Positions 34,435 through 43,854 are shown, counted from the first letter of the stretch. The stretch is DNA of 58,354 bases from an uncultured Bacteroidia bacterium (GCA_902781705.1 CACZKE010000017.1:1-58354); one strand, 5' to 3'. Program-made: numbers and translations. The notes: generated from the letters alone by a model not told the origin.

Positions 34435-34608
34435 ATGAAAGAGCTTGTTGAAAAAATCAACGCGGAAGCCGCTGAGTTCGCCAAGAACGCCGAAGCGCAG
34501 ATCGTAAAGGGTAACAAAGCCGCCGGTGCCCGTGCCCGCAAGGCCGCCCTCAACCTGATGAAGGACCTCAAGGAGTTCCGCAAGGTTTCCGTGGACGCCG
34601 CGAAATAA
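34435..34608 (+). CDS. Histone H1-like (Hc1 family) small basic protein
   Basis: A 57-residue, Lys/Ala/Glu-rich helical protein: MKELVEKINAEAAEFAKNAE, then GNKAAGARARKAALNLMKDLKEFRKVSVDAAK. This matches the short histone H1-like/Hc1 proteins found almost universally in Bacteroidales, which probably bind DNA as nucleoid proteins. It has its own AT-rich promoter region and is followed by a strong terminator, so it is a monocistronic, probably highly expressed unit. Confidence 0.92.
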   Translation: MKELVEKINAEAAEFAKNAEAQIVKGNKAAGARARKAALNLMKDLKEFRKVSVDAAK

Positions 34609-34627
34609 GCGGTTTCCTACCGAATGA

Positions 34628-34659
34628 GCGACTGCTGCGGCAGCCGCTTTATTTTTTTT
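34628..34659 (+). terminator. Rho-independent terminator after histone-like gene
   Basis: Stem GCG-A-CTGC / GCAG-C-CGC with loop TGCG (34628-34647), directly followed by a T-rich run (TTTATTTTTTTT). Confidence 0.85.
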
Positions 34660-34819
34660 GAAAGTTTTTTCATTTTCGTGCAACAAAGCCGCAATCACTT
34701 GCATCTATAAGACAGGTTTAGGTTTTAGTACACGTCAAAGAATCGGTTTCCACTCGTTGGGGCCGGTTTTTTGCATATACCCTTGCGAATGCGCAAAAAT
34801 TTGCCGTACTTTGGACTGT

Positions 34820-37045
34820 ATGAAACCTGAACCCGGCACTTTGCGGCGCTGGCCGCTTGTCATATATCTGCTCGCCTGCACCCTGATCCTGCAGGCCTCC
34901 CCTGCCCGCAGGGGGCTCGTGAATCTCACCCAGCCGGACGGCTCCGTCGTCCAGGCCTTCCTGTCCGGAGACGAACACGGTCACCTCACCACCACGATGG
35001 ACGGCTGCGCCCTCACCCAGGATGGGGATGGCTGGTGGTGCTATGCCCGCTTCGATTATTACGGAAACCGCCTGAACACGGGCGTACGCGCCGGGGTTCC
35101 GGACGTCCCGGGCGAAGTCATTGCCGCCAGCCGGAACATTCCTTACGACCTCCTGTCGCAGAAACGCCACCGCCGGCTCGCCCGCCTGGCCCCGCTGCAG
35201 GCCCGGGAAAGGGCCCGTACGCGCAGTTTCGGCGCAGAGGGAAGCACCCGGCCGCTGCGCCACGGACTCATCATCCTCGCCGAGTTCCAGGACCTCAAAT
35301 TCACATACACGCGCGACAGGTTCGAGGAAATCGTGAACGGAACCGGAGCCAAGACCGCCATTTCCTATTTCAAGGACCAGTGGAAAGACGCCTGCGACTT
35401 CAGGTTCGACATCACTCCCATCGTCACGCTGCCGCAGGATTACGCCTATTACGGCACCAACAACGATGACGACGAGGACCAGAACGCCGCCCAACTCATC
35501 ATCGACGCCTGCAAGCAGGCGGATCAGGACTGGGATTTTTCGATCTATGACAACGACGGGGACGGAGAGGTGGACAACGTCTTCGTCTTCTTCGCCGGCC
35601 CCAACGAAGCGGAGGGTGCCGGGGAGAAATACATGTGGCCGCACATGTGGTACGTCCAGGACGGGGCGGGCATCACCTTTTCCTGCGACGGGGTTCTCGT
35701 GAACAACTACGCCTGCACCTCGGAACTGATGCTGGACGACAACTACACGACCTTCACGACGCTCGCTTCCATTGGCACGTTCTGTCACGAATACACGCAC
35801 ACCTTCGGCATCCCGGACCTGTACGACTCGGACAGCGAGGGCAGCGGCGGCTATGCGGAGGCGATGTGGAACTGCATCGACCTCATGGACGCGGGAAACC
35901 ACAACGACCGGGGCCGCACGCCGCCGAACTACAGCGCCGTGGAGCGCTGGTATTTCGGAATGGGCGAAGGGAAGGAACTCACGGAAGGGAGGCACACTCT
36001 CCGGCCCGTGCAGGAGAACAACGACTATTTCTATCTCAAGACGGACGATGAGTCCGAAATCTGGCTCCTGGAGTGCCGCCGCGCGGCGGGCTGGGATGCA
36101 CACATCGGCGGAAACGGTCTCCTGGTGTACCACATCGACTATTCCGAGCGGCCCGCCGGCGAGTCCACATCGGCGTCGAAGGTGGTGACGGCCCTGGAAC
36201 GCTGGTCGCTGAACGAAGTCAACGCCCGTCCGGACCACCAGTGCATAGACCTGGTCGAACCTGACCCGGCGACCCGGCAGAACTACCAGAACGCCGTCAA
36301 GAACCGCAACTACGACGCCATCTATACCCTGGCCTCGCATGCCTTCTGGCCCTTCGGGGACGTGAACATCCTCACCTGCGACACGGAGCCCGCCTTCCGG
36401 TTCTGGAGCGGGGCCGATTCTCCCCTGGGCATCTCCGACATCCGCCTGAACGCCGACGGCAGCGTCTCCTTCATCGCCTTCAACGACCTCGAGGAGAAGG
36501 CCCCGGCCGTAAAGGTGGAAAGCCAGGCCGTCTTCCAGGATGCCACCATCATCCAGTGGAGCGCCGTGGATCCCACCTTCGAGGGGAACAGCATCCTCCG
36601 CTGGGGTCTCGCGGACGACACCCGCCTCACCGAAGTGGAAGTGACTCCGTATGAAACCGGCCGCTACGCCTGCGTCCTCGAAGGGCTCAAGCCTACGACC
36701 GCCTACAAGGTCCAACTCCTGTGCCGCAGGGGCGCCGTCCCCGGCCCGGTGAACGGCAACGCCTCCTTCACCACCAAGTCCGACAAGAAGGCCGGCAGTT
36801 GGCCCTACATCTACCTGAAGGATGTGGCGCGCGGCACCGGCGGCTCCTTCGCCCCGGACACGCCCCTCCCCTTGCGCGTCTATAACGCTCCCGAGGCCGA
36901 CGGTGTCTCCTGGTACTTCGACGGCCAGTCCATCACCCCGGGTCCCGACGGCTACTGGCACATCGCCCGCAGCGGCGAACTCAAGGCCGTCATCCACCGG
37001 AGCGGGGAAACGGAAGTCATTACCAAAAAGATGATCGTGAAATGA
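34820..37045 (+). CDS. Secreted M6-family metalloprotease
   Basis: A 741-residue protein with a signal peptide (LVIYLLACTLILQASPARRG). The propeptide-like region (residues about 30-110) precedes the M6 domain with the zinc motif CHEYTHTFGIPDLYD (HExxHxxGxxD, about residue 323) and an upstream YDNDGDGEVDNVFVFFAG stretch with a calcium-loop look. A fibronectin-like module follows (about 560-660), then a C-terminal beta domain. No sorting (T9SS) signal is obvious. It probably degrades extracellular protein. ATG 34820 lies 7 bases after a TACTTTG element. It overlaps the next lipoprotein gene by 4 bases. Confidence 0.93.
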   Translation: MKPEPGTLRRWPLVIYLLACTLILQASPARRGLVNLTQPDGSVVQAFLSGDEHGHLTTTMDGCALTQDGDGWWCYARFDYYGNRLNTGVRAGVPDVPGEVIAASRNIPYDLLSQKRHRRLARLAPLQARERARTRSFGAEGSTRPLRHGLIILAEFQDLKFTYTRDRFEEIVNGTGAKTAISYFKDQWKDACDFRFDITPIVTLPQDYAYYGTNNDDDEDQNAAQLIIDACKQADQDWDFSIYDNDGDGEVDNVFVFFAGPNEAEGAGEKYMWPHMWYVQDGAGITFSCDGVLVNNYACTSELMLDDNYTTFTTLASIGTFCHEYTHTFGIPDLYDSDSEGSGGYAEAMWNCIDLMDAGNHNDRGRTPPNYSAVERWYFGMGEGKELTEGRHTLRPVQENNDYFYLKTDDESEIWLLECRRAAGWDAHIGGNGLLVYHIDYSERPAGESTSASKVVTALERWSLNEVNARPDHQCIDLVEPDPATRQNYQNAVKNRNYDAIYTLASHAFWPFGDVNILTCDTEPAFRFWSGADSPLGISDIRLNADGSVSFIAFNDLEEKAPAVKVESQAVFQDATIIQWSAVDPTFEGNSILRWGLADDTRLTEVEVTPYETGRYACVLEGLKPTTAYKVQLLCRRGAVPGPVNGNASFTTKSDKKAGSWPYIYLKDVARGTGGSFAPDTPLPLRVYNAPEADGVSWYFDGQSITPGPDGYWHIARSGELKAVIHRSGETEVITKKMIVK

Positions 37046-37452
37046 CAAAAAGGATTCTATATATCGTCTGCTTCGTCCTGGTCCTGGCCGCCTGCGACCA
37101 GACGCACAAGATCGACCCGGAACTCTCGGGAATGACCGAGGTGGGCCTGAAGGTCAAGGGGAAGAGCGTCTTCACCTATACGGAGGGGACGATGCAGCTC
37201 TCTTTCAACCGCAGCCTGCGCCAGTTCCGCGCCGGGAACGACGACATGACGAGTTACTTCGTCATCACCTGCGACCAGCTTCCCACCCGGGAGGGCCAGC
37301 AGGTCAAGGCCGATGTCCAGTGGAGATCCGGCAGTTCCGTCAAGACCACCACGGGAATCACCTTCGAGGTGGAGAAATACGACGGCACCGGCCTTGTCTG
37401 GCTTTGGAATGCCTCCGACAAGACCGGTGCGGTAGTAAAAATCCTGAATTAG
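37042..37452 (+). CDS. Small lipoprotein of unknown function
   Basis: A 136-residue protein not recognised as a known family. MTKRILYIVCFVLVLAAC is a lipoprotein signal with the lipobox LAAC. The mature part is mostly beta strand (VGLKVKGKSVFTYTEGTMQLSFNRSLRQFRAGNDDMTSYFVITCD) with no visible catalytic motif. It is co-translated with the M6 protease (ATGA overlap), so an inhibitor, chaperone or surface partner of the protease is a reasonable guess. Its stop overlaps the convergent tpiA stop by 4 bases. Confidence 0.85.
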   Translation: MTKRILYIVCFVLVLAACDQTHKIDPELSGMTEVGLKVKGKSVFTYTEGTMQLSFNRSLRQFRAGNDDMTSYFVITCDQLPTREGQQVKADVQWRSGSSVKTTTGITFEVEKYDGTGLVWLWNASDKTGAVVKILN

Positions 37453-38204
37453 AAGCTCAGGGCGATCTGGATGAAGTCGTCGGCCTTCAGGGCGGCGCCG
37501 CCGATCAGACCACCGTCGATATCCTTCTGGGCGAAGAGTTCCTTCGCGTTGGACGGCTTGCAGGAACCGCCGTACAGGATGGTCATATCCTCGGCGACCT
37601 CCAGGCCGAACTTCTCGGCGATGACGGTGCGGATGCAGGCGTGGATCTCCTCGGCCTGCTCAGCGGTCGCGGTCTTGCCGGTGCCGATGGCCCAGACGGG
37701 CTCGTAGGCGATCACGATGTTCTTCATGTCCTCGGCGGTGAAGTTGTACAGGACAGCCTTGGTCTGCTCCGTGACCACGTCGAAGTGCTTGCCGGCCTCG
37801 CGCTCCTCAAGGTTCTCACCCACGCAGAGGATGACCTTCAGACCGGCCTCGAGGGCGAGCTTCGTCTTGACGACGAGCTTCTCGTCGGTCTCACCGTAGT
37901 ACTGGCGGCGCTCGGAGTGACCGAGGATCGTGTACTGGCAGCCGATGGAAGTGAGCATGTTCACGGCGACTTCGCCGGTGTAGGCACCCTTCTCATGGTC
38001 GGCGCAGTTCTGCGCGGAAAGGGCGACCTTGGAACCCTTCAGGACGTCGGCGACGCAAGCGAGGTGCGTGAACGGCGGAGCCACGACGAGTTCAACATTG
38101 GCGGGAAGGTCCTTGCCCTTCTCCACGACGGCCTTGGCGAGTTCGACGCCTTCAGGAACTGTGGTGTTCATCTTCCAGTTGCCTGCAACAATGTACTTTC
38201 TCAT
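37449..38204 (-). CDS. tpiA: Triosephosphate isomerase
   Basis: A 251-residue TIM barrel. VAGNWKMN (catalytic Lys), ILGHSERRQYYGE (catalytic His), VIAYEPVWAIGTGKTAT (catalytic Glu) and YGGSCKPSNAKELFAQKDIDGGLIGGAALK (phosphate loop) are complete. It interconverts dihydroxyacetone phosphate and glyceraldehyde 3-phosphate. Its promoter TAAATTTG lies at 38243-38236 (minus strand). Confidence 0.98.
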   Translation of the reverse strand: MRKYIVAGNWKMNTTVPEGVELAKAVVEKGKDLPANVELVVAPPFTHLACVADVLKGSKVALSAQNCADHEKGAYTGEVAVNMLTSIGCQYTILGHSERRQYYGETDEKLVVKTKLALEAGLKVILCVGENLEEREAGKHFDVVTEQTKAVLYNFTAEDMKNIVIAYEPVWAIGTGKTATAEQAEEIHACIRTVIAEKFGLEVAEDMTILYGGSCKPSNAKELFAQKDIDGGLIGGAALKADDFIQIALSF

Positions 38205-38235
38205 TTTATCTGTTATTTAAGTTGTTTCAAGTCTG

Positions 38236-38308
38236 CAAATTTACGCATTCCGGGGGAATTTCCCAAACAGTAAACCCTTGGATTATTCGCCCGCGAGGCG
38301 TATCTTTG
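38236..38308. promoter_or_regulatory. Divergent promoters of tpiA and asnA
   Basis: For tpiA, TAAATTTG on the minus strand at 38243-38236, about 31 bases before the ATG. For asnA, TTG (38278-38280), 20 bases, then TATCTTTG (38301-38308), 26 bases before its ATG. Confidence 0.7.
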
Positions 38309-38334
38309 CACGATTGAAACGAACTGAACAAGAT

Positions 38335-39372
38335 ATGTCCCTCTATCTTCCCAAGAATTACCGCAACCTGCTTGGCGGTGTCGAGCAGACGGAAAAAGCC
38401 ATCAAGTCCGTCAAGGACATGTTCCAGGACAACCTCTCCGCCCAACTCGCGCTGCTGCGCGTGACGGCACCGATGACGGTCCTGTCCGGAACGGGTATCA
38501 ATGATGACCTGAACGGCGTGGAGCGGCCCGTCCGCTTCCCCGTCCGGAGCCTGGAAGAGCGTCCGGCGGAAGTGGTCCATTCCCTCGCGAAGTGGAAGCG
38601 GCTGAAACTCGCGGAACTCGGCATCACCCCGGGCCGCGGCATCTATACCGACATGAACGCCCTGCGTCCCGACGAGGACCTGGACAACCTCCATTCCATC
38701 TATGTGGACCAGTGGGACTGGGAGAAGGTCATCCGCCCCGAAGACCGGAACCTGGACTTCCTGAAGCGCACCGTCCGCCGCATCTACGAAGCGGTGAAGG
38801 TGACGGAGAACAAACTGTATGTGGAGTTCCCGCAACTGGTGCCCGCCCTTCCGGACGAGATCTTCTTCATCCATTCCGAAGAACTACTGCAGCGGTATCC
38901 GAACCTCAGCCCGAAGGAACGCGAAAACGCCATCGTAAAGGAACACAAGGCCGTTTTCATCATCGGCATCGGCGGGAAACTCTCCGACGGGAGCATCCAC
39001 GACGGCCGCGCCGCGGACTATGACGACTGGAGCACCCCGAACAGCGACGGCTACGAAGGCCTCAACGGCGACATCCTCCTGTGGAATCCGGTGCTGGAGA
39101 GCGCCTTCGAGATTTCCTCCATGGGCATCCGGGTCGATGCGGACGCGATGCGCCGGCAGCTCCGGGAACGGGGCCAGGAGGAAAAGGCCTCGCTGTACTT
39201 CCACCGCCGGCTTCTCGCGGGCGAACTCCCGCAGACCATCGGCGGCGGCATCGGCCAGTCCCGGCTGTGCATGTACCTCCTCCGCAAAGCCCATATCGGC
39301 GAGATCCAGTCCTCCCTCTGGCCGGAGGACATGCGGGCCCGATGCCACGCCGCCGGCATCGAACTGGCATAG
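38335..39372 (+). CDS. asnA: Aspartate-ammonia ligase
   Basis: A 345-residue class-II-synthetase-like enzyme. YLPKNYRNLLGGVEQTEKAIKSVKDMFQDNLS is the typical AsnA opening; RPVRFPV, VYVDQWDWE-like IYVDQWDWEKVI and the C-terminal GGGIGQSRLCMYLLRKAHIGEIQ (ATP-binding motif 3) confirm it. It makes asparagine from aspartate and ammonia using ATP. The ATG at 38335 was chosen over an upstream frame start that overlaps the promoter. Confidence 0.97.
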   Translation: MSLYLPKNYRNLLGGVEQTEKAIKSVKDMFQDNLSAQLALLRVTAPMTVLSGTGINDDLNGVERPVRFPVRSLEERPAEVVHSLAKWKRLKLAELGITPGRGIYTDMNALRPDEDLDNLHSIYVDQWDWEKVIRPEDRNLDFLKRTVRRIYEAVKVTENKLYVEFPQLVPALPDEIFFIHSEELLQRYPNLSPKERENAIVKEHKAVFIIGIGGKLSDGSIHDGRAADYDDWSTPNSDGYEGLNGDILLWNPVLESAFEISSMGIRVDADAMRRQLRERGQEEKASLYFHRRLLAGELPQTIGGGIGQSRLCMYLLRKAHIGEIQSSLWPEDMRARCHAAGIELA

Positions 39373-39384
39373 GAATCCTTACGG

Positions 39385-39415
39385 AAAACCGTCCTTTGGA
39401 GAAGGGCGGTTTTTT
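39385..39415 (+). terminator. Rho-independent terminator after asnA
   Basis: AAAACCGTCCTT pairs with GAAGGGCGGTTTT around a TGGA loop (one G-T wobble), then more T. The tyrS -7 element begins 4 bases later, so termination and re-initiation are packed together. Confidence 0.88.
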
Positions 39416-39418
39416 GTT

Positions 39419-39426
39419 TATCTTTG
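39419..39426 (+). promoter_or_regulatory. tyrS -7 promoter element
   Basis: TATCTTTG, matching TAnnTTTG, 14 bases before the tyrS ATG and overlapping the tail of the asnA terminator. Confidence 0.65.
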
Positions 39427-39440
39427 CAAGATAAGATTGA

Positions 39441-40742
39441 ATGAATCAAACGATGAAGAATTTTGTTGAAGAACTGACCTGGAGAGGCATGATCCAAGAC
39501 ATCATGCCCGGAACGGAAGAGAAACTCATGGAAGGCCCCAAAGCCGCCTACGTAGGCATCGACCCCACGGCCGACTCTCTGCATATCGGTCATCTCGTGA
39601 GCGTGATGATCCTCAAGCACTTCCAGAACTGCGGGCACAAGCCCTTCGCCCTCGTGGGCGGGGCCACCGGCATGATCGGCGACCCGTCCATGAAGTCCGC
39701 CGAGCGCAACCTCCTGGACGAGGAAACCCTGAACCACAACGTTGCCTGCATCAAGGCGCAACTCGCCCGCTTCCTGGACTTCGACTCCGACGCCCCCAAC
39801 AAGGCCGAACTCGTGAACAACTACGACTGGATGAAGGACTACAGTTTCATCAATTTCATCCGCGACATCGGCAAGCACATCACCGTCAATTACATGATGG
39901 CGAAGGATTCCGTGAAGAAGCGCCTCCAGCGTGATTCCTCCGAGGGCATGTCCTTCACCGAGTTCAGTTACCAACTCATGCAGGGCTACGACTTCTACTG
40001 GCTGTGGAAGAACAAGGGCTGCGTGCTGCAGTTGGGCGGATCGGACCAGTGGGGCAACATCACCACCGGCACCGAACTCATCCGCCGCATCGACGGCGGC
40101 GAGGCCTTCGCCCTCACCTGCCCCCTCATCCGCAAGGCCGACGGCACCAAGTTCGGCAAGACCGAGAAAGGCAACATCTGGCTGGACGCCGAGCGCACCT
40201 CCCCGTACGAGTTCTACCAGTTCTGGCTGAACGTCGCCGACGACGACGCCGAGCGCTACATCAAGATCTTCACGATGCTGGACCGCCCGACCATCGAAGG
40301 CCTCATCGCCGAGCACCGCGAGGATCCCGGCCAGCGCAAACTCCAGAAGGTCCTCGCCCGCGAGATCACCATCATGGTCCATGGGCAGGAAGCCTACGAC
40401 AATGCCGTCGCGGCCTCCCAACTCCTGTTCGGCAACGTTTCCGCCGAGGTCTTCCGCAAGATGGATGAGCGCACCGTCCGCGAGGTCTTCGCCAACGTCC
40501 CCTCCTTCGAGGTCAAGGCCGACGAACTCCCCTGCAACATCCTCGACTTCCTCGCCGTCAAGACGGCCGTCTTCCCCTCCAAGGGCGAGGCCCGCAAGAT
40601 GCTCCAGGGCGGCGGCGTGTCCCTGAACAAGGGCAAGGTCGGTGACATCAACTACGAAGTCACGGAGGCCGATGTGATCAACGGGCACTATATCCTGGCG
40701 CAGAAGGGGAAGAAGAACTATTTCATTGTCAATATCATTTAG
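39441..40742 (+). CDS. tyrS: Tyrosyl-tRNA synthetase
   Basis: A 433-residue class I synthetase. The HIGH motif appears in [12 protein letters not shown] (about residue 47), the KMSKS-equivalent as [11 protein letters not shown] (about 237), with tyrosine-pocket residues in YDFYWLWKN and [15 protein letters not shown]-terminal S4-type RNA-binding domain follows ([18 protein letters not shown]). It charges tRNA-Tyr. Met5 is an alternative start. A palindromic repeat begins in its stop codon. Confidence 0.97.
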   Translation: MNQTMKNFVEELTWRGMIQDIMPGTEEKLMEGPKAAYVGIDPTADSLHIGHLVSVMILKHFQNCGHKPFALVGGATGMIGDPSMKSAERNLLDEETLNHNVACIKAQLARFLDFDSDAPNKAELVNNYDWMKDYSFINFIRDIGKHITVNYMMAKDSVKKRLQRDSSEGMSFTEFSYQLMQGYDFYWLWKNKGCVLQLGGSDQWGNITTGTELIRRIDGGEAFALTCPLIRKADGTKFGKTEKGNIWLDAERTSPYEFYQFWLNVADDDAERYIKIFTMLDRPTIEGLIAEHREDPGQRKLQKVLAREITIMVHGQEAYDNAVAASQLLFGNVSAEVFRKMDERTVREVFANVPSFEVKADELPCNILDFLAVKTAVFPSKGEARKMLQGGGVSLNKGKVGDINYEVTEADVINGHYILAQKGKKNYFIVNII

Positions 40743-40823
40743 ATTTCTCGACTCCGCCCTACGGGCTCCGCTCGAAATGACAAGTGGTGTCATTTCGACC
40801 GAGCGAAGCGAGTGGAGAAATCT
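40741..40823. repeat. REP-like inverted repeat between tyrS and rbfA
   Basis: An 83-base imperfect palindrome. The outer arms AGATTTCTC (40741-40749) and GAGAAATCT (40815-40823) pair, as do the inner arms TCGAAATGACA and TGTCATTTCGA around a short AGTGG loop, with GC-rich mismatched middles. It resembles the widespread ATTTCTC...TCATTTCGA interspersed repeats of many bacterial genomes. It begins inside the tyrS stop codon and may also act as a terminator or mRNA stabiliser. Confidence 0.88.
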
Positions 40824-40838
40824 CATAATTGCAAGGAT

Positions 40839-41186
40839 ATGGAAAAACCGGCTAGCACAAGACAGTTGAAGGTGGGCCGCGAGATCCAGAAGGACCTCGC
40901 GGAGATCATCCGCGCCAAGGGGATGGCCGCTTTCGGCGGGGCGATGGTCACGGTGAGCGAGGTCCGGGTGAGTCCGGACCTGTCGGTCGCCAAGGTGTAT
41001 GTGAGCATCTTCCCGTCCGAGAAGCAGGAAGCCGTCATGGGTCTCCTGAACGAAAACAACAAGGCCCTCCGCGGCGAACTCGGCCGCGTCGTGGGCAAGC
41101 AACTCCGCATCGTGCCGGAACTCGTGTTCTACCTGGACACCAGCCTGGACTATGCGGCGCATATCGAGGAACTGCTGAAGAAATGA
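40839..41186 (+). CDS. rbfA: Ribosome-binding factor A
   Basis: A 115-residue KH-fold protein. RQLKVGREIQKDLAEIIRAKG, VTVSEVRVSPDLSVAKVYVSIFP, and LRGELGRVVGKQLRIVPELVFYLDTSLDYAAHIEELL match RbfA throughout. It helps 16S rRNA 5'-end maturation in the 30S subunit. Start at 40839; the frame's earlier ATG lies in the repeat. It overlaps the LolC/E-like permease gene (ATGA), a linkage common in Bacteroidales. Confidence 0.95.
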   Translation: MEKPASTRQLKVGREIQKDLAEIIRAKGMAAFGGAMVTVSEVRVSPDLSVAKVYVSIFPSEKQEAVMGLLNENNKALRGELGRVVGKQLRIVPELVFYLDTSLDYAAHIEELLKK

Positions 41187-42403
41187 GCCACCTGCCGCTC
41201 AGATTCGCCCTCCGCTACCTGTTCGCCCGGAAGTCACACAATGTGATCAACATCATTTCGGGGATCAGCGTCGCGGGCATGGCCATCGGAACGGCGGCGC
41301 TGATCATCATCCTGTCCGTCTTCAACGGATTCAACAAACTCATTTCCGACTCCCTGGACGACGCCCAGCCGGACCTCGTGGTGAAGCCCGCGGCCGGAAA
41401 GGCGTTCGTACCCGACAGTCCGGCCTTCAACTGGCTCTATGAACAGGACGCGGTGTACAACATGTCCAGCGTCATCGAGGAGCAGGCCTTCGTCTCCTTC
41501 GACGGCAAACAGAGCCTCGCCCGCGTCAAAGGCGTGGACAGCGTCTATGAGGAGGAAACGCCGATCCGGGAACACATGACCGACGGCGTATTCGCCCTGC
41601 ACCGGGGAACGCTCCCCCGTGCGGTGGTCGGGAGCGCCCTGGCCTGGTCCATGGACATCAATCCCCGGTTCGTCGCCCCGCTGGAGATCTACTATCCGGA
41701 CCGGGAAGGGAACGTGTCCCTGTCCAATCCGGCCGCATCCCTGCGGAGCGTGAAGATGGGCGTTTCGGGTCTCTTTGCCCTGAATGCGGAACTGGACGCC
41801 GAACTGGTCCTCGTGCCCATCGAAACGATGCGGGAACTGATGGACTATGACGACGAGGTATCGGCCGTGGAGATCCGGCTCACGAAGGACCTGTCCGAAA
41901 AGGGCGCCCGGCAACTGGTCCGGGACCTGGAGGAACGGCTGGGAGCGGATTACACCGTCCTGGACCGGTACCGCCAGAACGAGGCCCTGTACAAGATGAT
42001 GCGCTACGAGAAACTCGCCATCTACATGATCCTGATTTTCATCGTCATCATCATTGCTTTCAACATCTACAGTTCCCTGACGATGCTCATCATCGAGAAG
42101 CGCGGTGACATCGACACGCTCCGGAGCCTCGGCGCTCCCGAGACGATGACCCGGCGGATCTTCCTCCTGGAAGGGTGGCTCATTTCGCTGCTGGGGCTGC
42201 TCATCGGCCTTGTCATCGGCATCGGCTGCGTCCTCCTGCAGCAGAAGTTCGGCATCATCCGGATGCCGGGGAACTACATCATCAACGCCTATCCCGTCAT
42301 CCTCAAGGCCTCCGACATCCTGTGGACGGCGGCGGGCGTCGCGGGAGTGGGCTATCTCATCGCCCTCCTCCCCTCCCTCACGAAAACAACTGATAACCCA
42401 TAA
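41183..42403 (+). CDS. LolC/LolE-like ABC transporter permease
   Basis: A 406-residue FtsX-type permease: one N-terminal membrane helix (HNVINIISGISVAGMAIGTAALIIILSVFNGFNKLI), a periplasmic domain of about 220 residues, then three C-terminal helices (IYMILIFIVIIIAFNIYSSLTMLIIEKRGDIDTLRSLGA). This is the architecture of lipoprotein-releasing LolC/E. It likely extracts lipoproteins from the inner membrane for transfer to the outer membrane; the ATPase partner is not in the window. Confidence 0.9.
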   Translation: MSHLPLRFALRYLFARKSHNVINIISGISVAGMAIGTAALIIILSVFNGFNKLISDSLDDAQPDLVVKPAAGKAFVPDSPAFNWLYEQDAVYNMSSVIEEQAFVSFDGKQSLARVKGVDSVYEEETPIREHMTDGVFALHRGTLPRAVVGSALAWSMDINPRFVAPLEIYYPDREGNVSLSNPAASLRSVKMGVSGLFALNAELDAELVLVPIETMRELMDYDDEVSAVEIRLTKDLSEKGARQLVRDLEERLGADYTVLDRYRQNEALYKMMRYEKLAIYMILIFIVIIIAFNIYSSLTMLIIEKRGDIDTLRSLGAPETMTRRIFLLEGWLISLLGLLIGLVIGIGCVLLQQKFGIIRMPGNYIINAYPVILKASDILWTAAGVAGVGYLIALLPSLTKTTDNP

Positions 42404-42407
42404 GTTT

Positions 42408-43841
42408 ATGAAAAAGATCCTGACTCTCCTTGCCACACTCGCCGGTGCCCTTACCCTGGGCGCCCAGAACCCCGGCGGACTCTCCGAAAACGTCCTTGCC
42501 GAAATCGCCAAGGGGTATGAAGGGACGGCTGCGGACAAAGCCCTCCGCAACGCCCTCAACACCACTCCGATCAACACCCTGGCCCTGAATGCGGACAACA
42601 TCCCCATGGACACCCGCTTCTCCGACATGGTGAAGACCAAGGGCCGCACGAACCAACTCTCCTCCGGCCGCTGCTGGCTGTTCACGGGCCTCAACGTCAT
42701 CCGCGCCAAGATGATCGACAAGTACGACATGGGCCCGGTCATCCTTTCCCAGAACTACAACTTCTTCTGGGACCAGTTGGAGAAGGCCAACCTGTTCCTG
42801 CAGGGCATCATCGACACGAAGGACCTTCCGGACGACGACCGGAAAGTGGACTGGCTCTTCGCCCACCCCATCGGTGACGGCGGACAGTTCACCGGCGTCT
42901 CCAACCTCATCATGAAATACGGCGTGGTTCCTTCCGAGGTGTTCCCGGAGAGCATGAACGCCAACAGCACCTCCCAGATGCGCGCCCAGCTCACCCTGAA
43001 ACTCCGCGAGGACGGCCTGCGTCTCCGCCAGGCCGCGAAGGCCGCCGGTCTGGAAGGGCTCAAGGGCAGGAAACTGGAGAAGGCATCCGCCGACCTCGCC
43101 GCCAAACTCCAGGCCATGAAGGTGGAGCAGCTCAAGGAGATCTACCGCATCCTCGTCCTCTGCCTCGGCGAACCGCCGAAGGAGTTCACCTGGACCCGGA
43201 CCGATTCGAAGGGCAACGTGGTCTCCACGGAGAAATACACCCCGAAGTCCTTCTATGACAAGTACATCGGCGAGGACCTCGAGAACAACTACATCATGGT
43301 CATGAACGACCCTTGCCGCGAGTACTACAAGGTCTATGAGATCGACTATGACCGCCATGTCTATGACGGCGAGAACTGGGTCTACCTGAACCTCCCGATC
43401 GAGGAGATCAAGCAGATGGCCATCGCCTCCATCAAGGACAACACCGCCCTTTACTTCTCCTGCGACGTGAACAAGTTCCTCCTGCGGAAGGAAGGCTTCG
43501 CCGACCTGAACAACTACGACTACGAATCCCTGATGGGCGTCACCTTCGGGATGAACAAGCAGGAGCGCATCTACACCCACGCCAGCGGCTCCACGCACGC
43601 GATGACGCTCATCGCCGTGGACCTGAAGGACGGAAAGCCCGTGAAGTGGATGGTGGAGAACAGTTGGGGCGCCACCTCCGGCTACCAGGGCAACATCATC
43701 ATGACCGACGAGTGGTTCAACGAGTACATGTTCCGTCTCGTGGTCGATAAGAAATACGTCCCGGCCTCCATCATGAAGTACTTCGACCAGAAGCCCATCA
43801 TGCTCCCGGCCTGGGATCCCATGTTTATGCCGGAAGAATAA
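42408..43841 (+). CDS. Secreted C1-family aminopeptidase (bleomycin-hydrolase type)
   Basis: A 477-residue papain-fold peptidase with signal peptide MKKILTLLATLAGALTLGAQ. Catalytic Cys89 is in QLSSGRCWLFTGLNVIR, His about 397 in GSTHAMTLIAVD, and Asn about 417 in MVENSWG, as in PepC/BLMH. Intracellular relatives lack signal peptides, so export to the periplasm is a Bacteroidota trait. It probably trims peptides. It starts 4 bases after the permease stop and is followed by a palindromic element. Confidence 0.93.
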   Translation: MKKILTLLATLAGALTLGAQNPGGLSENVLAEIAKGYEGTAADKALRNALNTTPINTLALNADNIPMDTRFSDMVKTKGRTNQLSSGRCWLFTGLNVIRAKMIDKYDMGPVILSQNYNFFWDQLEKANLFLQGIIDTKDLPDDDRKVDWLFAHPIGDGGQFTGVSNLIMKYGVVPSEVFPESMNANSTSQMRAQLTLKLREDGLRLRQAAKAAGLEGLKGRKLEKASADLAAKLQAMKVEQLKEIYRILVLCLGEPPKEFTWTRTDSKGNVVSTEKYTPKSFYDKYIGEDLENNYIMVMNDPCREYYKVYEIDYDRHVYDGENWVYLNLPIEEIKQMAIASIKDNTALYFSCDVNKFLLRKEGFADLNNYDYESLMGVTFGMNKQERIYTHASGSTHAMTLIAVDLKDGKPVKWMVENSWGATSGYQGNIIMTDEWFNEYMFRLVVDKKYVPASIMKYFDQKPIMLPAWDPMFMPEE

Positions 43842-43854
43842 GCTTTTAGGTTCC

